A stretch of 64,000 nucleotides of DNA from Hirudinaria manillensis (lineage: Eukaryota; Annelida; Clitellata; Hirudinida; Hirudinidae), in contig CM067536.1 in NCBI GenBank assembly GCA_034509925.1, positions 2,565,501-2,629,500 of the forward strand, given 5' to 3'. Both the position numbers and the translations under genes were made by a program. This document shows positions 28,107 through 39,400 of this stretch, piece by piece (the first letter of the stretch is position 1; the number at the start of each line of letters is the position of its first letter). A model generated the notes under the pieces. It ran no database searches, was not told the DNA's origin, and was given only the letters and a program-made list of their open reading frames with translations.

Positions 28107-28700
28107 TAAAGGTAAATCTGATAAATATTTGTTTATTTTATAGAAATTAACTGAGTTACTATTATTAAATTGCATTATAGAAATTATTTGAATTAATTAA
28201 ATCATTACAATCGAGAAATTATTTGAATTAAATAAATCATTAGAATCGAGGTATTATTATTAAGGTGAATGATAAACAGATATTTATTTTCAGCAGTTAT
28301 TAAGAGCAACATTTCAGACATTAACATGGCATAAATTTAATTCTAAGCTATCTAATGACCTTAAAATGCTTGGCAGTATTCTTTAAATAAACAAAGTGAT
28401 GATTGTGATAGTTAATAATTGCTAAACCAAATTCGACTAGGAACCTCTTAAAGTATGCAATGTCAAACCAAGGACACAATGGGCTTGATTTAATTAAAGT
28501 GACGTTGTAGAACATTTAAATTGCCTCAATACAGCCTTTCTTTTTACGTATTTGTTTTTTTTTACATTATTATGGTTTTTATTAATTATTCAAAGGTCGA
28601 ATGTGAAGCCACTTATTTGGCCATTTAATTGCATCTTCATAAACTTCCTACTTCGTAGACTTAATAAGTCGCAAAAGGATTGAATTTTTCATGAATGACC

Positions 28701-28707
28701 TATAAAA
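28701..28707 (+). promoter_or_regulatory. TATA box of unit B
   Basis: TATAAAA about 47 bp before the ATG, at the equivalent place in units A and C. Confidence 0.65.
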
Positions 28708-28747
28708 AATTTTTGCTGACTTGTAAATTTTAAATAAATTCGTTAAG

Positions 28748-31700
28748 ATGGTTAATTTATTTATGTTATCTTGTATTGCAATTGTATTATTTGGTACAAG
28801 TGAGTTATTTTATCAATTTATGATTGATATTCGAGAATGAGAACGTATAATTTCCTAATTCCATTCAGTTAATTCTTACGATATTCGACATTATTTGGGC
28901 TGTTATCGCAATTTTGATGGATATACAGAAAACATCAACGAAAAATCAGTGGCAAAATGCATATACGAATGCAAAAATTATCCTGAACCGAAATATACCT
29001 TCGCTGCTTTAAAAGTATGTTATGTTTGATTTTATGTGATTAGGTTTAACTTGAACTGGACTTGAAATACTAAATCAAAAGCTTGGTGATTCATGTTTCT
29101 GTGGAAATGAATTCGGAATTTCAACATCTGAAAGTAACTGTCAGACAAAGTGCAAGGACTCGAATGAATATTGTGGAGGAAAATATTACAGCGTTTATTC
29201 GCGTTGGTAATTTTATAATTCTGATATGTTGGCACGAATAATTAATTATAAATATGAATTTACTTAACTTGTTTGCAGTCTGCTTGATTGGATTTCATGG
29301 TAAATATTGCGATAAACCATGTAGTGATTGTCAGAACTCTATTCCATGCATGAGAAATAATGGAAAATGTTATAAGTCGAGATGTCAAAAAGATTCCGGA
29401 TACATGTGTGACGTAGGTCAGAAATCAAATTTTAAAATTTGAAGTAGATCAAATTAAAAGTTAAATAATAATTTACAAGTTAATGTTGATTAATTTTCGT
29501 TTATTTCGATTTCTCTTGCAGCACGTTTATTTAACGATGTCAATGTTGCTTTTAACCGCCCTGTCGGTCACACCAGAACATTCACATATCACCTCGTTCC
29601 ATGGTATCCTGCTGAATACGCTGTTGACGGATATTACGATTCGGATCTTAATAATAATCACTGCAGTAAAACCGAAAATTTTGAAGAGCCTTGGTTTTAC
29701 GTGGACCTTGAAATGAGAAGAAACATTAGGAAGGTTCGCATCACTAATCGTGGAGACCAAAAAGGTAAGTTATTGAATCTCAGATTGATTGAATTAAATG
29801 TATTAATCAATTATTAAATCAAATTATTCTATCATAATCGTTTTCCCAAACATTAAATTATTGTTAGCTTGGAGATTGGTCGGTGGCCACGTTTACTTAT
29901 CGGACAGCCATCCAACTTCTTCGAAGGATTATTTTTGCGGAACTGTTTCCACACCCTTTGACGTCGAAATAAGCTGCGATACATCTTCTAAATATCGATA
30001 TCTTATTGTTACACTTCAAAAGAAGCAGTTTCTGACTATTTGCGAAATTGAAGCATTTATCGGAGGTAAGAAAATCTCGATTTGCGGAGGAGTGGAAATG
30101 AAAGTTATTTATAGGTTTCTAATTTTACAGAATGCTCGGAATGCGAGAGTTACGAAAAGTGTGGCATTGTTTCGATGAGCGGAAAGACATACAAGCGTTG
30201 TGTTTGCAGTGATGGATTGGAAAGACAAGATATCTATTCATCGTGCAGAGGTAAACACAAATGTTATATTTTTTCAACAACCTTAGTTTAATTGTAAAAA
30301 TTTATATATTCATATGGACAATGAAAGCATATAATATAATATAATATAATATAATATAATATAATATAATATAATATAATATAATATAATATAATATAAT
30401 ATAATATAATATAATATAATATAATATAATATAATATAATATAATATAACATTATAATCACTAAATTTATTTGCAGACGTTGACGAATGTAGCACCAACC
30501 CTCACTCATGCAATACAAGCATATCTAAGTGTCAGAATTATTACGGTGGATTCACATGCGAATGTAAAAGTGGATATGAAAACAAAGAAGATCTGATTAA
30601 ATGTCACGGTATCTGAGGAATACACATTTCAAAATGAATAACCAATTAGTTGTTGTTTTAAATTTTTCTAACAGATTACGTATTACTCCCGATTATTTCT
30701 AAAGGTCTTTAATTAACCCATTTTCCATTAATGACTTAATTACCATTTTCATTTGCAATTATACTGACATTCAGATATTAACCTAAAACCTTTAGACATA
30801 GATGAATGTAGTGGTAACAGAAATAACTGTGATGTAAACAAAGAAAATTGCTTCAATACTGATGGTTCTTACTATTGTACGTGTAAAAGTGGATTTCATA
30901 GTTATTCCTTGGATTCATCTCATATATGCAACGGTAAATAATTTACATAAAGTTTAATAATTTCAATTTGTGAAATTTGTATATTTTTATTGTTTTTATA
31001 ATTGTATATTTTTATGAGACATTGTCACTTGATTTAAGCAATTTTGTTATCAGTATATCTCAATTTTTACATTAATAACATGAATAATATTAAAATCCCG
31101 TTCTACAAGATTAGATATCTAAAATAATTCATTCTGAACAAATAAAATTATATTAAGAAGAAGGATATTATACCATTCGTATATATAGGATATTAAACAA
31201 TTCGTGTGAAATTAGAATTATAATGTAAATTGAAAATAACTTGAAAAAAATCTTTTGACAGATATCGACGAATGTCTAACTAACCAGCATTCGTGTGATT
31301 TAACCAAGTCTACATGTTTGAACAATGAGGGAAGCTACACCTGCAAATGCAAAGATGGATTTGTGAATGCTCAGGATAATATTGGATGCATTGGTTAAGC
31401 CTTGGTTGCGTCATTTCTAATGTTTATATATAATTTTTAATTTATTCTAGATATTAATGAATGCCTTAACGAGGAACACGAATGTGATGAAACTATATCT
31501 ACCTGCCAAAATATTGATGGCTATTACAGATGTGTCTGTAAATCCGGGTATAATTGGACTGATAATCAGGAACGAATCTGTACTGGTAACAATTTATTTG
31601 ATGTTGGAGAAATTAATGATAACTAATAAAACTTTTACTCATTAATGAATGTAACTTATGCATGGATATTCACTAATTTATTGTAGTAAGAAAGAAAGTA

Positions 31701-34700
31701 ATATGATCCTCTGTTATTTATTGTTGTAGTGATAAAGATTTAAAAAATATTATAAAAGTATCGATCCTGCTAATTATTCAATCATTCTTGTACATTCTTC
31801 CTAGACATGGATGTTAGGTAGTTTAAGCGACTTAATTACCAATATGCGTAATTAACACAGTAATAATATCAATAAATTTAAAATCACATGAAAACATTAA
31901 ATATTTGAAGTTATTTAGCGTGGAAAAATAAAATTATATTAAGGAAGATATAAAGTATTGTTGGATCCCTAGATCCAGATAATTGAAGAATAATTAAAAT
32001 TAAATTGATGATTAATTAATTTAGTAAATAATTAATTTATTGGCAATATACTTTGATGATTGATTAAAGTCTTTGGTTATGAATCTCGACAAATAGAGTT
32101 ATCTCGAAAATCAGAGCGAGAGTTAGAGAAACAGCAGATTTCAAGATTTAGACATTTGAGCATTGTGCATCTTCCAAGCCATCCGAACACTTTCAATAAA
32201 CCTAACCTTCTATAATTAGTCTTAGTAAAATTATAAAAGAACTGAAAAATAAAAAAAAAATCTTTTGACAGATATCGATGAATGTCTAACTAACCAGCAT
32301 TCGTGTGATTTAACCAAGTCTACATGTTTGAACAATGAGGGAAGCTACATCTGCAAATGCAAAGATGGATTTGTGAATGCTCAGAACGGATGCATCGGTG
32401 AATGCCTTGATTGTACTAATTTTTTATCTATTACACGCACTATTTTTAAATTCTTCTAGATGTTAATGAATGTTTGACCAAGGAGCACGAATGTGATGAA
32501 ACTGTATCCACTTGCCAAAACACTGGTGGCTCTTACAGATGTGTATGTAAATCCGGTTATAATTGGACTGATAATCAGGAACGAATCTGTACTGGTAAAA
32601 ATGTATTTAATGTTTAAGAAATTAATGATAACTAATAAACTTTTACTCATTGATGAATGTAAACAAATATTACAAAAATATCGATCTTGCTACTTTTTTA
32701 ATGTTATTCTGATAATCATACAATGATATCGATAGTCATTTTATCAAAACTTAGTGCAGTGTGGAACTATGTAACTTTAACTATCTGGCTATCTAGAAAT
32801 TCTCTATTTAGACATAACATCGATTTTTTAAATTAAAAATCTGAAAGATTATGAAATTTGTTTTGCTTAAATGGTGAAAGAAAGTAATTTTCGTCACAAT
32901 TTTTGATCCAAAAGTTTGTTAATTTACAGATATTAACGAATGTGAAACTGAAAACATTGATAAAAATGTTACTTGCATCAATTCAATTGGAAGCTTTGAA
33001 CTGAAATGTCAACAAGGATATCACATAGAGAAGCGAAACAATACCTTCATCTGCAAAAGTATATAATTTTATTCTTTCATATTTTTTTATTTCATTTCTC
33101 TTGTGACAGTCTAGCGATTGTACATGATATTATACCATTCGTATATATAGGGTATTAAACAATTCGTGAGAAATTAGAATTATAATGTAAATTGAAAATA
33201 ACTTGAAAAAAATCTTTTGACAGATATCGACGAATGTCTAACTAACCAGCATTCGTGTGATTTAACCAAGTCTACATGTTTGAACAATGAGGGAAGCTAC
33301 ATCTGCAAATGCAAAGATGGATTTGTGAATGCTCAGGATAATATTGGATGCATTGGTTAAAGCCTTTGTTACGTCATTTCTAATGTTTATATATAATTTT
33401 TAATTTATTCTAGATATTAATGAATGCCTTAACGAGGAACACGAATGTGATGAAACTACATCTACCTGCCAAAATATTGATGGCTATTACAGATGTGTCT
33501 GTAAATCCGGGTATAATTGGACTGATAATCAGGAACGAATCTGTACTGGTATATTTTATATTTTATATTTATTTATAGAGAAGCGAAACAATACCTTCAC
33601 CTGCAAAAGTATATAATTTTTTTCAAATTAAAAATCTGAAAGATTATGAAATTTGTTTTGCTTAAATGGTGAAAGAAAGTAATTTTCGTCATAATTTTTG
33701 ATCCAAAAGTTTGTTAATTTTCAGATATTAACGAATGTGAAACTGAAAACATTGATAAAAATGTTACGTGCATCAATTTAATTGGAAGCTTTGAACTGAA
33801 ATGTCAACAAGGATATCATATAGAGAAGCGAAACAATACCTTCACCTGCAAAAGTATATCATTTTATTCTTTCATATTTTTTTTATTTCATTTCTCTTGT
33901 GACAGTCTAGCGATTGTACATGATTAGATTTATTGAATTCTTGAATATACCGAACAAGACACATTTTAAACCAATTTATAATTTATAAAAATTATTTTTT
34001 GAAAAAACAATTTATTTATAACTTCGAAAAATTTAATCACTATAACATTTCCTTAAAATTTTAAAACATACCCTTTATAAGTCGGCTAAAATTCCAACCA
34101 ATTCGAAATAAATAATTTTAAATAAAATGGATTTAAAATTGACACTCAAAATTTTGACAATTTCAAACATTGAAATAAAACATATTTCTCATCATAAAGA
34201 TTTTTTGAACCGAAAATAAATACCGATTAATCACTTTAGATGGAAAGATTACATTTTATCAAAAATGTCAAAAAATTCTGAAAATATTTTATAAACATCA
34301 AAAATATTTTTTTGGGCTTTTAAAATTTGTATTGGTCGAATAGCAAATATTTATTTTTAAAAAGAAGGATAAAACCTTTCCTTGTGGATTAAAAATGAAA
34401 ATGGCTGTTACTTAAGGTTTTCAGGTGTTCATTGTTTCTAAATTATTTTCATAAGCGTTGATGTAATTAATATTTCGATTCTTTTTATTGGCGAAAACAC
34501 GTTGACATGATATAACTTTAAAAATGGCACATCTTCTAAAATAAGGTGAGAATTTCTTTATCGAGATTGAATTTTACACAGAATTAATAGTTCTAACATT
34601 ATAAGAAGGATTCTGACTTTTCTTACATGATGTCAATTAAACTGCCAAAGCATGACCGATTTTAGTAAAAGCAAGGATCAAATCAACAAAGATTGTTTGA

Positions 34701-34916
34701 TGAAGTAGCATCAAATTACATGGATTTCTAAGTAATCTTCAATATTGGTTTTTCTTAAATTTACGTATTTAACTTTTTTTTTTTAAATATTTGTTCAAAA
34801 GTTCAAAAGGATATTATTTGGACGTTCTTCACAAAAATCCATCAAATGGACCAGATGAACTTCCGTCTTCTTTGATTCACGTTCCTCATAACGTGGCTGA
34901 AAATGAATATTATTGA
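28748..34916 (+). CDS. WSC / fucolectin / multi-cbEGF protein, array unit B (most complete)
   Basis: Exons: 28748-28799 signal peptide; 28869-29014 and 29082-29202 WSC; 29279-29416 Cys-rich; 29522-29764 and 29868-30065 fucolectin-type F5/8C; 30131-30250 EGF; then phase 1-1 cbEGF exons 30477-30608, 30796-30933, 31262-31393, 31451-31585, 32272-32397, 32460-32594, 32930-33058, 33224-33355, 33414-33548 and 33724-33853; terminal 34810-34916 (GPDELPSSLI, VPHNVAENEYY, TGA). Exon 3 joins in frame only if the donor is GTTGGT at 29203, not the nearby GTAATT at 29207. The exon 32930 tail also recurs as a stub at about 33575-33606, a scar of unequal exchange. I found no transmembrane exon, so it is probably secreted. 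WSC and fucolectin-type domains point to carbohydrate binding; cbEGF arrays form Ca-stiffened rods. Confidence 0.75.
30329..30449. repeat. (TATAA)n microsatellite
   Basis: About 24 copies of ATAAT lie in the intron after exon 7 of unit B. Units A and C have only GAATATAATATAA here, followed by the gypsy insertion, so the repeat expanded at the same short motif that was the gypsy target. Confidence 0.95.
31959..32221 (+). repeat. Solo LTR of the gag-only family, 3' truncated
   Basis: Begins TGTTGGATCCCTAGATCCAG and contains CAGAGCGAGAGTTAGAGAAA and TTCAATAAACCTAACCTTC. It stops at ATTAGT without the GGACCCCGGGTTATTACA end. It lies in an intron of unit B between cbEGF exons. Confidence 0.82.
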
Positions 34917-35289
34917 TAAACATTTTATTAAGATGTAAAATTTGAAAAATTTTGATATGAATACAAGTTTATGTAGAAATCTTTTTCCTTTTACTTCTAC
35001 ACTTTTGGTTAACTTTGACGTAAGAATATTTTTTATAAAAATGGTTCTTATTTTATGGAAAACAACAAGCGTTATGTTATCAAAGAAGCATGGTTTAAGA
35101 TTGTCCAAGACATTTAATGTTTTACTTTCGTCCTCCATTTTTGATTTGGTCCATTAAATAATTGTCAAACATTCGGTAAAATACCCGAATATTGCGATTC
35201 AGAATTGCATTTATTTTGATGACCCGTTGAAGGGGTTTCTGTTTCACTTACCTTTTGATGACTCAGATTCTGGTCCCAGCTTTTACATC

Positions 35290-35736
35290 TATCATTGAGA
35301 GCAATTATGGTAATTAAAAAAGTTAACATTTAGTTGGCATTATGGATAGCAAAACAATTCAGTAGTAATGTCATGATTAAGAATTAATAAGTTCATATAC
35401 CAATCTATTGGAAGGTGTAATTGCAAGGGGGGTTCACTAATTTTTGTAAGTATTACTAGCCTTATGGTTTTCTGATTTGGATAAATCTTTTTATTAATTT
35501 AGTTAATTCAATAGCTGTATGTTAATCCAAATATTGAAAATCGCGGTCAAACTTGTGTTTGAAACTTTCCATCAACTTTTAATATGTTAATAAATATTCG
35601 GTACGTGTTAAATAAAAATGTGCGAACTTTGTATTTAGAAAATCATTTCAAATGGAAGTGAAATTGGTCATAACTTTATCATAGTAATATCTTGGTATAA
35701 GAAATATTTTATATGCTATTCAGCATGGCTTTTTTT
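35290..35736 (+). repeat. Tandem-array 5' flank, copy 3
   Basis: Nearly identical to 11760-12202 and lies upstream of unit C. Together with the shared truncated LTR (35737-35901) it shows that A and C are the closest pair. Confidence 0.82.
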
Positions 35737-35901
35737 GGAACCTCGTCAAATAGACAAGTAGAGAGAAAAGCAGAGCGAGAGTAAGGGAAACAGCAGATTC
35801 CAAGACTTAGACAATCGAGCATTGTATATCTTCCAAGCCATCTGAACACTTTCAATAAACCGGACCTTCCATAATTAGTTTGAGGACCCCGGGTTATTAC
35901 A
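35737..35901 (+). repeat. 5'-truncated LTR of the gag-only family
   Basis: Virtually identical to 12203-12368 including its flanks (ACAATTATTAAATTGCACTA on the right), so it was copied with the unit and not inserted twice. Confidence 0.82.
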
Positions 35902-36439
35902 CAATTATTAAATTGCACTATAGAAATTATTTGAATTAATTAAATCATTAGAAATAAACAACTGAGCACTTAAGGTATTATTATTAAGGTGAATGTGAAA
36001 CAGATATTTATTTTCAGCAGTTATTAAGAGCAACATTTCAAACATTAACATGGCATATCTGGCATAAATTCAATTTTAAGCCATCTAATGTCTTAAAATA
36101 CTTGACATTATTCTTTAAATAAATAAAGGAATGATCGTGATGGTTGTTAACTAATAAACTAAATACGACTAGGAACCTCTTAAAGTATGCAATGTCAAAC
36201 CAAGGACACGATGGGCTTGATATTTGGTATAAAATTAAAGTGACGTCGTGGAAAATTTCAATTGCCTCAATACAGCTTTCCTTTTTACGTATTTGTTTTT
36301 TTTTACATTATTATTGTTTTTAATAATTTTTCAAGGGTCGATAATGAAGCCACTTCTTTGGCCATTTAATTGCAACTCAAAACTTCCTACTTCGTAGACT
36401 TAATAAATCGCAACAATATTGAATTTTTCATGAATGAGC

Positions 36440-36446
36440 TATAAAA
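36440..36446 (+). promoter_or_regulatory. TATA box of unit C
   Basis: TATAAAA, 45 bp before the ATG, as in unit A. Confidence 0.65.
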
Positions 36447-36484
36447 TTTTTGCCGACTTGTAAATTTTAACTAAATTCGTTAAG

Positions 36485-39400
36485 ATGGTTAATTTATTTA
36501 TGTTATCTTGTATTGCAATTGTATTATTTGGTACAAGTGAGTTATTTTATCAATTTATGATTGATATTCGAGAATGAGAACGTATAATTTCCTAATTCCA
36601 TTCAGGTAATTCTTACGATATTCGACATTATTTGGGCTGTTATCGCAGTTTTGATGGATATCCAGAAAACATCAACGAAAAATCAGTGGCAAAATGTATA
36701 TACGAATGCAAAAATTATCCTGAACCGAAATATACTTTCGCTGCTTTAAAAGTATGTTATGTTTGATTTTATGTGATTAGGTTTAACTTGAACTGGACTT
36801 GAATTAAAAAATCAAAAGCTTGGTGATTCATGTTTCTGTGGAAATGAATTCGGAATTTCAACATCTGAAAGTAACTGTCAGACAAAGTGCAAGGACTCGA
36901 GTGAATATTGTGGAGGAAAATATTACAGCGTTTATTCGCGTTGGTAATTTTGTATTTCTTTATTATCTGATATGTTGGCACGAATAATTAATTATAAATA
37001 TTGTAATAACTCGGGGTCCTCAAACTAATTACAGAAGGTCAGGTTTATTGAAAGTGTTCAACAACAGGTGCCTTGGAAAATGTACAATGCTTAATTGATT
37101 AAGTCTTGAAATCTGCTGTTTCTCTAACTCTCGCTCTGATTTTCGAGATAACTCTATTTGTCGAGATTCATAACCAAAGACTTTAATCAATCATCAAATT
37201 ATATTGCCAATAAATTAATTAATTACTAAATTAATTAATCAGCAATATAATTTTAATTAATCTTCATTTATCTGGATCTAGGGATCCAACACTGCCCCCT
37301 CCTTAAATCTGTTCGTCCCGAACAGACATCTATTCCCATTTTCATTTTTACTCTAGGAATAGGATCCGTTTGTCTTCCAACAATCTCATGGCTGCGAATC
37401 TCAGATCCTTTTGCTTGGTCCTTTTCTGGAATTTCTTTTTCCTCCCTTTGGCTCCTTTGTCCCGCAAGTTTCAGTCGCGGAACGTCGCCAGATCTCAAAC
37501 TCTCTACAGGATCGCCTACTCCACATTCCATGCTAGGCGCTCTCCCGAAATCCCGAGCACTCCCTTCTGTTATCTCCAATGGAGCCGAAACATCCGCTGG
37601 TAAATCCATGGCCTCTCCCGAAAACTTCATTTGTTCCAGTACTAACTCCGTGTAACTCTATGTGCTTCATCAGTAACTCCTCGGGCTGCACTAAGAACTC
37701 CACAGGCTCTGCTGGTAAATCCATGGGCTGTTCTGAAGACTCTACTTGTTCCACCATCAACTTCGTGTGCTTCACTGGTAACTCCTCGGGTGGTACTGAT
37801 AACTTCACAGACTCTGCCGGTAAATCCATGAGCTCTTCCGAAGGCTTCATTTGCTCCACTAACACCTCCGTGAGCTCGCTGGGCCCTGCTAAAGTCTCGA
37901 CCTGATCTGGTGACTCCATGGGCTCCAACGGCGACTCCTCTGAGTCCACCATCACGCTCAAAGTTTCTGGAGACATGCACGTACTGTGTTCGGATGTGTC
38001 TTCTAATAACTCCATCCCAATGCTGCCAGAAACTGTACCTGGAACAAAGGACATGATATGTTCTTCGTTGGTAACCTTTTTGCAGAGTTCCTCTCCTTGT
38101 TCCTCGCAAGATGGAAGCACCACTTTGCTCTCCTCAAAAGAACCAACAGGACTCTTCTCGGTAGAGTTTTCACCCGAAACCAGCGAGACATCCTGACACG
38201 GAACCGCTGTGTTTTCCAAATCGCCCCTAATAATCCTCCTCGAGTCCTCTGCTAACTTTCTCAGAAACTTACTAGATTCGGACTCGAATTCGTATTCCTC
38301 CGGGTCATGGCCATTCTCTGTCAGCCATGCCCCAAGTCGCTCCCGTATCTCAGCTTTCGTGCCTTTCCAATCCAGGCCACGATCTCTCAATTCTTATCTC
38401 AATCGAGGCACGTTCAATTCATCCAAGTACCGCCGCATTCTTCACTTTTCAACTAATCAAGCCTCTACCTTAGTTACTCTTGGATACCCTTTAACTCTAA
38501 ATCCCACTCCTGACACCAATGTAATAACCCGGGGTCCTCAAACTAGTTATAGAAGGTCAGGTTTACTGAAAGTGTTCAACAACAGGTGCCTTGGAAGATG
38601 TACAATGCTTAATTGATTAAGTCTTGAAATCTGATGTTTCTCTAACTCTCGCTCTGATTTTCGAGATAACTCTATTTGTCGAGATTCATAACCAAAGACT
38701 TTTATCAATCATCAAATTATATTGCCAATAAATTAATTAATCATCAATATAATTTTAATTATTCTTCATTTATCTGGAACTAGGGATCCAACAATATGAA
38801 TTTACTTAACTTGTTTGCAGTATGCTTGATTGGATTTCATGGCAAACATTGCGATAAACCATGTAGTGATTGTCAGAATTCTATTCCATGCATGAGTGAT
38901 AATGGAAAATGTTATAAGTCGAGATGTCAAAAAGATTCCGGAAACATGTGTGACGTAGGTCAGAAATCAAGTTTTAAAATTTGAAGTAGATCAGATTAAA
39001 AGTTAAATAATAATTTATAAGTTAATGTTGATTAATTTTCGTTTATTTCGATTTCTCTTGCAGCACGTTTATTTAACGATGTCAATGTTGCTTTTAACCG
39101 CCCTGTCGGTCACACCAGAACATTCACATATCACCTCGTTCCATGGTATCCTGCTGAATACGCTGTTGACGGATATTACGATTCGAATCTTGATAATTAT
39201 CACTGCAGTAAAACTGAAAATTATGAAGAGCCTTGGTTTTACGTGGACCTTGAAATGAGAAGAAACATTAGGAAGGTTCGCATAACTAATCGTGGAGACC
39301 AAAAAGGTAAGTTATTAAATCTCAGATTGATTGAATTAAATGCATAAATCAATTATTATATAATAAATTTAAAAAAAACCATCAAATTAGTCTATCATAA

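Larger units (their letters stand above)
37002..38793 (-). mobile_element. Gag-only LTR retrotransposon, copy 4
   Basis: The LTRs are 37002-37291 (290 bp) and 38520-38793 (274 bp, with a deletion in the AATT-rich hairpin). The duplication is ATAT (36998-37001 and 38794-38797). The primer site lies at about 38499-38518 and the gypsy-type polypurine tract next to 37291. It is at the same site as 15239-16335 in unit A and is the more complete of the two descendants of one ancestral insertion. Confidence 0.9.

Noticed and set aside
30288..30518. Minus-strand Tyr/Ile repeat protein
   Set aside because: It is the translation of the (TATAA)n microsatellite.
34842..35138. Minus-strand ~98-residue Lys/Phe-rich frame conserved after units B and C
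   Set aside because: The region is conserved because the units are duplicated and because the plus strand holds the terminal exon; the antisense frame breaks in unit A.
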